A DNA stretch of 64,000 nucleotides. It comes from Mucilaginibacter polytrichastri (GTDB taxonomy: Bacteria; Bacteroidota; Bacteroidia; Sphingobacteriales; Sphingobacteriaceae). The stretch's first letter is position 1; each line of letters begins with the position of its first letter. The notes below the pieces were generated by a model that did no database searches, had not been told where the DNA came from, and was given only the letters and a program-made list of their open reading frames with translations. Positions 19,703-28,467 of the stretch are shown piece by piece. The position numbers and the translations under genes are program-made. Location: positions 3,852,885 through 3,916,884 of the forward strand of contig NZ_MPPL01000001.1 in assembly GCF_001911425.1 (NCBI RefSeq), in the 5' to 3' direction.

Positions 19703-19867
19703 ATGAAAATCGAAAAAATAGCAACCGTTACCAAATTAGTTAACCGTTTCGATAACGAATTAAGAGCCATTTTACAAGCAGATTTGATAGCTGTAAAACG
19801 TACTAAAAATGAGCTGATAGAAAAAATAGCTCAGAGCGTGCAAGGCAAAAACTTGTCTGCAGCTTAA
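19703..19867 (+). CDS. Small coiled-coil-like hypothetical protein
   Basis: ATG to TAA, 54 residues: MKIEKIATVTKLVNRF then DNELRAILQADLIAVKRTK, ending GKNLSAA. The sequence is amphipathic with heptad-like spacing of Ile/Leu/Val, suggesting a helical hairpin or coiled coil. It follows the 60-residue gene by 34 bp with an A-rich leader (CTGAAAAAATTACAGTT) typical of Bacteroidota translation starts. No family is recognised. Its stop is 40 bp from the convergent lpxB end. Confidence 0.55.
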   Translation: MKIEKIATVTKLVNRFDNELRAILQADLIAVKRTKNELIEKIAQSVQGKNLSAA

Positions 19868-19907
19868 TACACCGCACATCATCTACCTATAAAATATACA
19901 TCAACAC

Positions 19908-21056
19908 CTATGAAAACGATAGAGATTTGGCAGCTGCCAGGTCTCTATTTTTTTGTGCATACTTTACAATCAGCCCGGCAGTTTTGGCCGAAGCCCCCGG
20001 CTCTCCCATCCGCTCATCGAGTTTAGCGTAATCATCTAGCATTTGCCGGCGATAGCTTGTATCGTTCAGTATCAGTTCTAACTCAGCCCCTATAGTTTGC
20101 GGGTTACAATCCTGCTGTATCAGTTCTTTAACAATCTGGCGGTCTACAATTAAATTTACCAATGATATAAACCTGATCTTGATCAGCGCCCGTGCAATAG
20201 CAATAGTTACAGCCCCGCCTTTATACACCACTGCCTGTGGCACATGGAATAACGCCGTCTCCAACGTTGCAGTACCCGAGGCTACAATTGCAGCTTCGGC
20301 ATTACTAAGCAGATCGTAGGTAGCATTAAATACAATAGGGATAGTTTCACCGGCAAGGTACTGATCATAGTACTCCGCATTAAATGATGGCGCACCGGCA
20401 ATAACAAACTGATAATCGGGGAATTGCTTGGCGGCCGCCAGCATATCGGGCAATAAAAAGTTAATTTCTTGCTTGCGGCTGCCCGGCAATAGGGCAACTA
20501 TTTTTTTATTACCAAGCTGGTGCTCTTCTATAAAATTATTGTTGGGTTTAAAGGCAGATATGGCATCCAATAATGGGTTTCCCACATAATCTACATCCAT
20601 CCCCCAGCCTTTATAAAATTCTACTTCGAAAGGGAGGATACAGAACAGGTGATCAACCACCCGTTTAATTTTCAGTACACGTTTCTGGTTCCAGGCCCAA
20701 ACTTTGGGCGAGATATAATAGTAAACCGGGAACCCTTGCTTTTTGGCAAATTCGGCTATTTTAAGATTAAAGCCGGGAAAGTCGATCAAAATCAATACTT
20801 CGGGCTGATACGCCTTGATGTCCTTTTTACAGGCAGCCATATTTTTTAAGATGGTACGCAGATTAGCCACCACTTCTACAAAACCCATAAAAGCCATATC
20901 GGCATAATGTTTCACTAAGTCGCCGCCTTCGGCCTGCATCAGGTCGCCGCCGTAGTAACGAAACTCAGCCTGCTGATCGAGCTTTTTAAGTTCCTTCATC
21001 AGGTTAGCTCCGTGCAAATCGCCCGAGGCTTCACCAGCAACCAGGTAATACTTCAT
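19908..21056 (-). CDS. lpxB: Lipid-A-disaccharide synthase LpxB
   Basis: A 382-residue GT19 glycosyltransferase that joins UDP-2,3-diacylglucosamine and lipid X to form the lipid A disaccharide at the cytoplasmic face of the inner membrane. Diagnostic motifs are the N-terminal LVAGEASGDLHGANLM, FVEVVANL, LILIDFPGFNLKIA, YYISPKVWAWNQKR and VALLPGSRKQEI, all characteristic of LpxB, with length near the usual 370-390. It is the last gene of a leftward run with surE, a carboxylesterase and a small membrane protein; the ATG lies 1 bp from the stop of that membrane protein, so they are cotranscribed. Confidence 0.97.
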   Translation of the reverse strand: MKYYLVAGEASGDLHGANLMKELKKLDQQAEFRYYGGDLMQAEGGDLVKHYADMAFMGFVEVVANLRTILKNMAACKKDIKAYQPEVLILIDFPGFNLKIAEFAKKQGFPVYYYISPKVWAWNQKRVLKIKRVVDHLFCILPFEVEFYKGWGMDVDYVGNPLLDAISAFKPNNNFIEEHQLGNKKIVALLPGSRKQEINFLLPDMLAAAKQFPDYQFVIAGAPSFNAEYYDQYLAGETIPIVFNATYDLLSNAEAAIVASGTATLETALFHVPQAVVYKGGAVTIAIARALIKIRFISLVNLIVDRQIVKELIQQDCNPQTIGAELELILNDTSYRRQMLDDYAKLDERMGEPGASAKTAGLIVKYAQKNRDLAAAKSLSFS

Positions 21057-21057
21057 A

Positions 21058-21315
21058 TCAGAATTTTAGTACCAGTAAAAATATCACGATCATGAACAAA
21101 AAGGTAGATAGCATAATACCTTGCGCTGTTTTATTTTGCTGCTGGCCTATAAACTTCATAACGGCCAAATTCAAAGCTATCGCTACCAAATATGGAATTG
21201 CAGGTTTGTGCATAAACACAACACCTTTATAAAGGTACCCAAACAGCAACCAGGATATAGCAGGAAACACCAGCCCTAAAGCTATCCCCAAATAGATATT
21301 ATTCTTTTTTAGCAT
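21058..21315 (-). CDS. Small integral membrane protein upstream of lpxB
   Basis: An 85-residue protein with three likely membrane helices (LGIALGLVFPAISWLLFGYL; AIPYLVAIALNLAVMKF; GIMLSTFLFMIVIFLLVL) and a GQQQNK loop. I do not recognise a function. In Bacteroidota a small protein of this sort commonly sits between surE and lpxB, suggesting an envelope or lipid role, but that is context only. It ends 1 bp before lpxB and begins 33 bp after the esterase stop. Confidence 0.75.
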   Translation of the reverse strand: MLKKNNIYLGIALGLVFPAISWLLFGYLYKGVVFMHKPAIPYLVAIALNLAVMKFIGQQQNKTAQGIMLSTFLFMIVIFLLVLKF

Positions 21316-21348
21316 GATTAGGCCAAATGTACAATTTATATTGATTTG

Positions 21349-22866
21349 CTAATTGAGCACCAGACTGCCCGATGGATGATTAGCATCATTAAACACCTCT
21401 TTCAACACGGCGGGCCCTGATACATTATTAAATATCATAACCGACCGAAAAATACCCTGATAAGGTGGCCAATCGGCATAATTAATTTTTCCAGGCTTGT
21501 TCCCTTTAATGAAGTTAACCCATGCCGTATGCATTTGCACAGCCAATGGGATATTAAAGGTATCTGAATGATGTTCGCTTGGCAGATACCAAACATAAGG
21601 CAGCTCTTCGCCGTGGGTAGCGCCCTTCCCGTCTTTACTATAGTCAAAACGGTACATCCATAACTCGTTACCGGCTTTGGCTAAAGCATCGGCCAAACGA
21701 TAGGAGTGCATCTGATACATATATTGGGTAAGTACACTCACAGCTGCCGAATCCGGCCCTATTCTTTTGGATTCTGATTGATAACTGGCTAAGGAATATT
21801 TATAATTGTCGCCAAACCAATCATGCAGGGACACAGAATCGGGTTGGTATAAACGTTTATCGGCATTCATAAATGCAATACTTTCTCGCTTATTGGTGCC
21901 TATTAAAAGTTTGATGCCTTTATTTTTTTGTTTGACAATCCATTCGTAAGGGTCACCAGAAATAATTACGCCATCACTAACCGGGCCGAAATAGTTTGTC
22001 CCCATAGCCCCGTTACAAACCTTGCCTTGCGCTTCTATCAACTGATTAGTTGGTATGGTTAGTAAATCCTTGGCCTTGCTTATATGGAGTTCGTTCATAA
22101 CCCTTTGGCGGATTGCTTTGGCTGTTACAGTATCGCGAACGCATTGCACACCGCCACTCTCTAAAACCAACTGACTAAATAAGCCTTTGGCCTTTGGCGA
22201 TAACAGCAAAGTGCTGCTCAGCTTCGCCCCTGCCGATTCGCCCATTACGGTTACCCTTGAAGGATCGCCACCAAAAGATTCAATATTTTCCTTGATCCAC
22301 TGCAAAGCCATCTCTAAATCAAGCAAACCATTGTTGCCCGAGGTTTTTAATGACTTATCTACATCGCCTAAATACATAAAACCAAACACACCTAAACGGT
22401 AATTAATGGTAACAGCTACAACACTATCCCTATCTGCAAAGGCATGACCGTTTTTACCCATGCCCGATCCCGAAGTTAAAGAACCTCCATGTACCCAAAC
22501 TACAACCGGCATTTTAACATTAGCATTGGTAGCTGGTGTGTATATATTAAGCAACAGACAATCTTCGGCACCTTTAGCTACCTTCTTACCATCATCATAT
22601 TGAGAAGCTATATTACCGAAATTGGTGCATGATAAAGTATCTTTCCATTTTTCGTGCGGCTCTGGAGCTTTAAAACGTAAAACACCAACCGGTGGCTGCG
22701 CGTAAGGCACGCCTTTAAATACGATGGCTTGATTTTCCTTTTCTCCTTTAATGTAGCCTTTATTTGTTTTCACAACATTATCCTGCGCAAACGCTGAAAC
22801 GGCGCACGTCAGCAGTAGAAAAAACAACCGGGTTGCCAGGGTAAAATATTTAGATGGGGTTTTCAT
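21349..22866 (-). CDS. Secreted carboxylesterase family protein
   Basis: A 505-residue alpha/beta hydrolase of the type B carboxylesterase/para-nitrobenzyl esterase family. Its signal peptide (FFLLLTCAVSAFAQ) indicates a periplasmic location. Visible motifs are the oxyanion hole VVWVHGGSLTSGSG, the nucleophile elbow VTVMGESAGAKLSS, and the catalytic His in KGATHGEELPYVW. The EDCLLLNIYTP segment is the family's second signature. The physiological substrate is unknown. It sits inside what is usually a compact surE / small membrane protein / lpxB run, with 33 bp to the surE stop and 33 bp to the membrane-protein start, so it is probably cotranscribed. Confidence 0.92.
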   Translation of the reverse strand: MKTPSKYFTLATRLFFLLLTCAVSAFAQDNVVKTNKGYIKGEKENQAIVFKGVPYAQPPVGVLRFKAPEPHEKWKDTLSCTNFGNIASQYDDGKKVAKGAEDCLLLNIYTPATNANVKMPVVVWVHGGSLTSGSGMGKNGHAFADRDSVVAVTINYRLGVFGFMYLGDVDKSLKTSGNNGLLDLEMALQWIKENIESFGGDPSRVTVMGESAGAKLSSTLLLSPKAKGLFSQLVLESGGVQCVRDTVTAKAIRQRVMNELHISKAKDLLTIPTNQLIEAQGKVCNGAMGTNYFGPVSDGVIISGDPYEWIVKQKNKGIKLLIGTNKRESIAFMNADKRLYQPDSVSLHDWFGDNYKYSLASYQSESKRIGPDSAAVSVLTQYMYQMHSYRLADALAKAGNELWMYRFDYSKDGKGATHGEELPYVWYLPSEHHSDTFNIPLAVQMHTAWVNFIKGNKPGKINYADWPPYQGIFRSVMIFNNVSGPAVLKEVFNDANHPSGSLVLN

Positions 22867-22899
22867 AGGTTATAGAAGAATGAGCAACAAATATAAAAA

Positions 22900-23670
22900 T
22901 CAATTAAATTTCCATCCGTTTAAAACCGCAATAGCATGGTGTGCCGTCATATCAAACTGTACTGGTACTATCGATACATAACCATGATCTAATGCCCAAA
23001 CGTCGGTATCTTCGCCCTGGTCATCCAGCTGAAAAACACCGGTCAGCCAGTAATAAGGCCGTTTATGCGGATCAAGCCTTTCGTCAAACTCTTCGGCCCA
23101 CTTGGCACGCGCCTGGCGGCAGATCTTAATTCCTTTCAGATCAGCCGTATTTGGGAAGTTCACATTTAATAAAGTAGCCGTGGGCAAGCCATTAGCTAAT
23201 ACCTGCAAGGCAATTTCCTTTACATATTTAAGGGCATGGCTAAAATTGGCCTGCAAAGTAAAATCATCCAGCGAATAGCCAATAGAAGGGATGCCTTCTA
23301 TAGCCCCCTCAACAGCTGCCGACATAGTGCCCGAGTAAAGCACATTGATCGAATTATTCAAACCATGGTTAATACCCGATACGCATAGATCTGGTTTTTG
23401 CCCTTTGAAAATGAGGTTAACGGCCAGCTTTACACAGTCGACCGGGGTACCGGAGCAACTGTAGGTTTCAAAGCCGTCATACAGTTCAACTTTATCTAAA
23501 CGTAACGGCTTGCCAATAGTAATGGCATGCCCCATCCCAGATTGCGGACTATCCGGTGCTACAACCACTACGCGGCCAATTTCGGCCATGGTTTCCATTA
23601 AGGCCTTGATACCAGGTGCAGTAATGCCATCGTCGTTTACGATGAGTATAGTTGGCTTATTTTTTTTCAT
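22900..23670 (-). CDS. surE: 5'/3'-nucleotidase SurE
   Basis: A 256-residue metal-dependent phosphatase acting on nucleoside monophosphates in the cytoplasm. The N-terminal NDDGITAPGI carries the metal-binding Asp pair. DSPQSGMGHAIT and SGINHGLNNSINVLYSGT are the SurE active-site segments, and the length fits the family (about 250). It is the first gene of the leftward surE-to-lpxB run. The stretch upstream of it (23671-23880) holds a palindromic CCCCTCTCGAGAAGGG-type repeat but no clear promoter box. Confidence 0.96.
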   Translation of the reverse strand: MKKNKPTILIVNDDGITAPGIKALMETMAEIGRVVVVAPDSPQSGMGHAITIGKPLRLDKVELYDGFETYSCSGTPVDCVKLAVNLIFKGQKPDLCVSGINHGLNNSINVLYSGTMSAAVEGAIEGIPSIGYSLDDFTLQANFSHALKYVKEIALQVLANGLPTATLLNVNFPNTADLKGIKICRQARAKWAEEFDERLDPHKRPYYWLTGVFQLDDQGEDTDVWALDHGYVSIVPVQFDMTAHHAIAVLNGWKFN

Positions 23671-23880
23671 GTTATATATGTATTATAATCTTGCTTAGTG
23701 ACACACCCCTGTTAACGTTTGTACTATATGTACTGAACTACAATTCCCCTCTCGAGAAGGGACGCACAGACCCCTACAAAATGCAGTTCCTTTCATAGGG
23801 GTGTGTTCTTTTTTCTTTTATCCTTACTCTTTCAATCTATCTTTTATCCTTGCTCTTTTAGCCCCGCAAGCATTAAACAA

Positions 23881-23911
23881 CAAAGCCTTCCAGAAAATCT
23901 GAAAGGCTTTG
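23881..23911 (-). terminator. Terminator of the 2-oxoglutarate dehydrogenase genes
   Basis: A 14-bp stem CAAAGCCTTCCAGA / TCTGAAAGGCTTTG with one wobble and a 3-nt loop. It lies 18 bp after the odhB stop on the minus strand and is followed by a T-rich tail. Confidence 0.75.
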
Positions 23912-23928
23912 CTTTATTTGGATGCGTA

Positions 23929-25515
23929 TTAAACGCCTAATAATAACCTTGCAGGATCTTCCAGTAATTGTTTTACCCTTACCAGGAAGCTAACAGACTC
24001 GCGGCCGTCAATTACACGGTGATCGTAAGATAATGCCAGATACATCATCGGGCGAATTACCACCTGGCCGTTAACTGCTACCGGGCGCTCAATAATATTG
24101 TGCATACCCAGTATAGCCGATTGCGGCGAATTGATGATCGGGGTAGATAACATCGACCCAAACACACCACCGTTGGTGATGGTAAATGAGCCGCCTGTCA
24201 TTTCTTCAATAGTCAGTTTGTTTTCGCGGGCTTTACCAGCCAGTGCAACAACTGCTTTCTCAATATCGGCAAGGCCCATTTTATCTGCGTTGCGGATAAC
24301 CGGAACAACCAGGCCACGTGGTGCTGATACCGCGATTGATACGTCAACAAAATCGCTGTAAACGATTTCATCACCTTCTATACGGGCGCCTACCGCAGGC
24401 CATTCTTTTAATGCCTCGCAAACTGCCTTGGTGAAAAACGACATAAAGCCTAAGCCTACACCATGTTTCTCTTTAAATTTATCTTTGTATTTACCGCGTA
24501 ACTCCATAATTGGAGCCATATCAACCTCGTTAAAGGTGGTTAACATGGCAGTTTCATTTTTAACGGCAACCAAACGCTTAGCAATGGTTTTACGCAAGGA
24601 GGTCATTTTTTCGCGACGCTCGTTACGTGCGCCCGTTACAGCAGGTGCAGCTGCAGGAGCTTTTGAAGCCACAGGAGCCGGGGTTGAAGCTGGCACAGGT
24701 GCAGCGGCAGGTTTAGCCCCTGCTTGTGCATTTACAGCATCTTCTTTAGTAATACGGCCACCAACGCCATTACCTGTTACAGATTGTGGGTCGACACCTT
24801 TTTCTGCCAGTATTTTTGCTGCCGCAGGCGATGGCGTGCCGGCTGCATAAGATGCAGGGCCAGCCGGAGCTGCATTAGCCTGAACCGGTTGTGCAGCAGG
24901 CGCAGTTGCTTGCGGAGCCGCTGCAGGTGCAGAAGCGCCACCGGTTGTGATGCTGCAAACTACAGCACCAATCTCTAGTGTATCGCCTTCTTTAGCAATG
25001 GTTTTTAAGACACCAGCGCTTTCGGCAGTTAATTCAAATGTTGCTTTGTCAGATTCAAGTTCGGCAATGGCTTCGTCCATGGCTACTTCATCACCGTCTT
25101 TTTTAATCCAGCGCGATAAGGTAACCTCAGTAATAGACTCGCCCACCGGCGGAACTTTTATTTCTATTGAACCCGTAGCTGCTGCTGGCGCTGCCGGGGC
25201 AGTAGCAGGAGCTTCGGCAACAGGAGCCGCAGCGGGTGCACTTTCTGCAACCGGAGCAGGCGCGGGTGCAGCAGCACCACCACCACCTTCAATACTTGCC
25301 ACAGGAGCGCCGATGGCTAAAACATCGCCTTCGTTCGCAATTGTTTTTAAAGTCCCTGCTTGTTCGGCAGTTAGTTCAAACGTTGCTTTGTCTGACTCTA
25401 GCTCAGCGATCACTTCATCCATCTCCACAGCGTCGCCATCTTTTTTAATCCAGCGCGACAAGGTAACTTCGGTAATTGATTCGCCTACCGGCGGAACTTT
25501 TATTTCTAAACTCAT
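23929..25515 (-). CDS. odhB: 2-oxoglutarate dehydrogenase E2, dihydrolipoyl succinyltransferase
   Basis: A 528-residue E2 subunit that transfers the succinyl group from the E1-bound intermediate to CoA in the TCA cycle. It has two lipoyl domains: residues 1-76 (lipoyl Lys43 in ESDKATFE) and 116-190 (Lys157 in the same motif). They are almost identical and joined by Ala/Pro-rich linkers. A peripheral-subunit binding domain lies at about 225-262 (SPAAAKILAEKGVDPQSV), and the catalytic domain covers 300-528 with SYDHRVIDGRE. Most proteobacterial OdhB have one lipoyl domain. The gene follows the E1 gene, separated by a 107-bp palindromic repeat region. Confidence 0.95.
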   Translation of the reverse strand: MSLEIKVPPVGESITEVTLSRWIKKDGDAVEMDEVIAELESDKATFELTAEQAGTLKTIANEGDVLAIGAPVASIEGGGGAAAPAPAPVAESAPAAAPVAEAPATAPAAPAAATGSIEIKVPPVGESITEVTLSRWIKKDGDEVAMDEAIAELESDKATFELTAESAGVLKTIAKEGDTLEIGAVVCSITTGGASAPAAAPQATAPAAQPVQANAAPAGPASYAAGTPSPAAAKILAEKGVDPQSVTGNGVGGRITKEDAVNAQAGAKPAAAPVPASTPAPVASKAPAAAPAVTGARNERREKMTSLRKTIAKRLVAVKNETAMLTTFNEVDMAPIMELRGKYKDKFKEKHGVGLGFMSFFTKAVCEALKEWPAVGARIEGDEIVYSDFVDVSIAVSAPRGLVVPVIRNADKMGLADIEKAVVALAGKARENKLTIEEMTGGSFTITNGGVFGSMLSTPIINSPQSAILGMHNIIERPVAVNGQVVIRPMMYLALSYDHRVIDGRESVSFLVRVKQLLEDPARLLLGV

Positions 25516-25529
25516 ACTTTATATATAAT

Positions 25530-25621
25530 AGTTGTCTGTTATCGGTTATGAGTTGTCGGTTGTCAGTTGTCGGTTGTCGGTACTAATCCTGACAACTGAC
25601 AACCGACAACTGACAACCGAA
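25530..25621. repeat. Intergenic palindrome of TTGTCGG/TTGTCAG units
   Basis: Built from short units (GTTGTCGGTTGTCAGTTG and the like). A perfect 22-bp inverted repeat (25557-25578 and 25598-25619) with a 19-nt spacer would form a long hairpin in the E1-E2 transcript. Similar composition is seen at 56218-56287. Confidence 0.85.
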
Positions 25622-25622
25622 C

Positions 25623-28433
25623 TTAATCCGCGCTGGTTTCAGCCATTTTTTTTGTGGTATCTTTTACTGTGTCTTTCACAGCGCCAACAGCAGGCGACTC
25701 AAATGCCTTGCCGATAATGTACAATTGCTGCGAATTGTGCTGTTTAGCATAACCGGTAGCTGTACTTGCACTTTCTTTACGTGAAATTACATCCAATTGC
25801 AGCTCGCTCTTGCGGAACTTGCGCAACATATATGGCCATGCGCCCATATTTTCGGGTTCTTCCTGTACCCAGATAAATTCGTCGGCTTTGCTGTATTTAG
25901 CTTTAAGCTTCTCCATCTGGTCTTTAGGCGTAGGATACAACTGCTCTACACGTACAACAGCGACATCTTTACGGTTATCGGTTTGTTGTTTCTCTAACAA
26001 ATCGTAATAGATTTTACCAGAGCAAAACAACACGCGTTTTACTTTTTTGGCATCAACAAAGGTATCGTCGATCATTTCCTGAAACTGGCCGTCGGTAAAG
26101 TCTGCCAATGGAGACACACAAGCCGGGTGGCGCAGTAAGCTTTTCGGTGTAAACACAACCAGCGGCTTGCGGAAATCGCGATGTAGTTGGCGGCGTAATA
26201 CGTGGAAAAAGTTTGCAGGCGTAGTACAATTGGCTACCTGGATATTGTTATCGGCACAAAGCTCCATAAAGCGCTCTATACGTGCCGATGAATGCTCGGG
26301 GCCCTGGCCTTCGTAACCGTGAGGCAATAACATTACCAAACCGTTACCCCGTTGCCATTTAGTTTCGGCACTGGTTATATACTGGTCAACAATAATTTGG
26401 GCACCGTTAACAAAGTCGCCAAATTGTGCTTCCCAAATGGTTAGGGCATGCGGGTTAGCCAAAGCGTAACCATACTCAAAACCCAAAACGCCATACTCAG
26501 AAAGTAATGAATTATAGATGCTGAATTTTGCTTCGGCACCCAGGTGATCCATCGGTGTATATTCCTCATCCGTATCAGGCAGTGTAATTACTGCGTGGCG
26601 GTGCGAGAAAGTACCACGTTTAACATCCTCACCGCTTAAGCGTACGGGGTGCCCTTCTTTTAATAACGAACCATAAGCCATTAACTCACCCATTGCCCAA
26701 TCGAACATGTGGGTTTCATTAACCATCTTGCGGCGGTCTTCAAACAGTTTTTCTATCTTTTTAAACAGCGGCTTGTTAGCAGGTAACTCTGTTAACTTAT
26801 CACCAATTGCTTTTAACTCTTCGGTAGATACCGAGGTAGTTGTAGGTGCAGCCACTTCTTTTTCAGAACCGATGTGTAAACCATCCCATGCACCGGCAAA
26901 CATTGGTTTGCTTTCGGTAAAACGGTCTTCAGATTTACTTTCGTTTAGTTGTTGCTGTAGCAGGTCGCGGAAAGTTTTTTCCATTTCCTTAGCCGCATCA
27001 GCAGATATATCGCCCTGCGCCAGTAATTTTTGCAGGTAAATTTCGCGTGGATTAGCGTGTGCCTCTATAGCCTTATACAATACCGGCTGGGTAAATTTAG
27101 GCTCGTCACTTTCGTTATGGCCGTATCTTCTATAACATAAGATATCAATAAAAACATCTTCGTTAAATGTTTGGCGATACTCCATGGCCAGGTTAATGGT
27201 ATAAGCTAATGCCTCGGCATCGTCACCATTTACGTGGAAAACAGGAGATAATACGGTTTTAGCAATATCTGTACAGTAGGTGCTAGAACGGGCGTCTTTA
27301 TAGTTGGTGGTAAAACCGATCTGGTTGTTAATAACAAGGTGAACGGTACCACCAGTGCGGTAACCTTCCAGTTTTTCCATTTGCAGCACTTCATAAATAA
27401 TACCCTGGCCTGCTACAGAAGCATCACCGTGTATTAATATGGGTGCAATACGGTTATAATCGCCGTTATATTTAAAGTCTATTTTAGAGCGGGTTTGGCC
27501 TTCAACAACCGGGTCAACAGTTTCCAGGTGAGAAGGATTTGGGCATAAGCTTAAGTGAACGCTTTTACCGTTTGATGTTTCTACATCGGTAGAGAAACCT
27601 AAGTGATATTTAACATCGCCACCGTAAACGGTATTAACATCATAGTTTTTACCTTCAAACTCAGAGAAGATCTCTTTGTATGATTTGCCCATAATGTTAG
27701 CCAATACGTTTAAACGGCCACGGTGAGCCATACCAATGGTAAACTCTTCGATACCCAGTTTAGAACCTTTTTCAATCACCGAATCAAGCGCCGGGATCAA
27801 TGCCTCTGCACCTTCCAGCGAGAAACGTTTCTGACCAAGGAACTTTGTACCCAGGAAGTTTTCGAAAACTACAGCCTGGTTCAGCTTGTTCAGGATGCGT
27901 TTTTTCTCATCTGCCGAAAACGAAGGCTGGTTGCGGGTTTTCTCCATCCTGTCCTCAAACCACTTGGTTTTTATCGGGTTGCGGATGTATTTATACTCGG
28001 CACCTATTGTTTGGCAATAGGTATCCTCCAATAACTGGCGGATATCGCGCAAGGTAGCTTTGCCTAAACCAATCTCAACACCTGCATTAAATACAGTGTC
28101 CAGATCGGCATCGCTTAAGCCAAAGGTTTCCAGCTCTTTACCCGGAAAGTATTGGCGACGCTCGCGCACCGGGTTGGTATGGGTAAACAAGTGCCCGCGT
28201 GAGCGGTACCCGTTTATCATATTTAAAACGTTTATTTCTTTTAACACATGGTTGGGCGGAGTCTCGGCACTACCTGCAACAGCATGCGCACCTTCCGAAC
28301 CTTTACCAAAGTCAAACCCTTCAAAAAACTTTTGCCAACCGTAATCTACCGAGGCAGGGTCCTGCTGGTAGGCTTCATATAAGGAGTCAATATAGGCTGT
28401 GTTTTCGTTATTTAGATATGTGAAACGATCCAT
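25623..28433 (-). CDS. sucA: 2-oxoglutarate dehydrogenase E1 component
   Basis: A 936-residue thiamine-diphosphate enzyme that decarboxylates 2-oxoglutarate and succinylates the E2 lipoyl group. The start is taken at the ATG giving MDRFTYLNNENTAYI; a TTG 4 codons upstream is also in frame. Motifs include the N-terminal E2-interaction helix (YIDSLYEAYQQDPASVDYGWQKFFEGF), GMAHRGRLNVL, HGDASVAGQG and CYRRYGHNESDEPKF around the cofactor pocket, and VRVEQLYPTP near the C-terminus. The length is normal for the family. The neighbour odhB follows downstream; no E3 gene (lpd) is in the window. A -7-like box lies just upstream at 28460. Confidence 0.97.
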   Translation of the reverse strand: MDRFTYLNNENTAYIDSLYEAYQQDPASVDYGWQKFFEGFDFGKGSEGAHAVAGSAETPPNHVLKEINVLNMINGYRSRGHLFTHTNPVRERRQYFPGKELETFGLSDADLDTVFNAGVEIGLGKATLRDIRQLLEDTYCQTIGAEYKYIRNPIKTKWFEDRMEKTRNQPSFSADEKKRILNKLNQAVVFENFLGTKFLGQKRFSLEGAEALIPALDSVIEKGSKLGIEEFTIGMAHRGRLNVLANIMGKSYKEIFSEFEGKNYDVNTVYGGDVKYHLGFSTDVETSNGKSVHLSLCPNPSHLETVDPVVEGQTRSKIDFKYNGDYNRIAPILIHGDASVAGQGIIYEVLQMEKLEGYRTGGTVHLVINNQIGFTTNYKDARSSTYCTDIAKTVLSPVFHVNGDDAEALAYTINLAMEYRQTFNEDVFIDILCYRRYGHNESDEPKFTQPVLYKAIEAHANPREIYLQKLLAQGDISADAAKEMEKTFRDLLQQQLNESKSEDRFTESKPMFAGAWDGLHIGSEKEVAAPTTTSVSTEELKAIGDKLTELPANKPLFKKIEKLFEDRRKMVNETHMFDWAMGELMAYGSLLKEGHPVRLSGEDVKRGTFSHRHAVITLPDTDEEYTPMDHLGAEAKFSIYNSLLSEYGVLGFEYGYALANPHALTIWEAQFGDFVNGAQIIVDQYITSAETKWQRGNGLVMLLPHGYEGQGPEHSSARIERFMELCADNNIQVANCTTPANFFHVLRRQLHRDFRKPLVVFTPKSLLRHPACVSPLADFTDGQFQEMIDDTFVDAKKVKRVLFCSGKIYYDLLEKQQTDNRKDVAVVRVEQLYPTPKDQMEKLKAKYSKADEFIWVQEEPENMGAWPYMLRKFRKSELQLDVISRKESASTATGYAKQHNSQQLYIIGKAFESPAVGAVKDTVKDTTKKMAETSAD

Positions 28434-28459
28434 CTTAGAAATCAATCTGTAAAACAGTG

Positions 28460-28467
28460 CAAAACTA
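28460..28467 (-). promoter_or_regulatory. -7 box (TAGTTTTG) of the 2-oxoglutarate dehydrogenase genes
   Basis: The minus strand reads TAGTTTTG, an exact TAnnTTTG match, about 27 bp before the chosen ATG. No TTG stands at the expected -33 position, so the call is tentative. Confidence 0.4.

Noticed and set aside
24428..25528. Long plus-strand frames opposite the E2 gene (up to 193 codons)
   Set aside because: Shadows of the Ala/Pro-rich coding sequence on the other strand, with repetitive serine/alanine translation and no start signals.
25530..25621. CRISPR-like reading of the TTGTCGG/TTGTCAG repeats
   Set aside because: Units are 7 to 14 bp, nested and palindromic, with no unique spacers of constant length and no cas genes.
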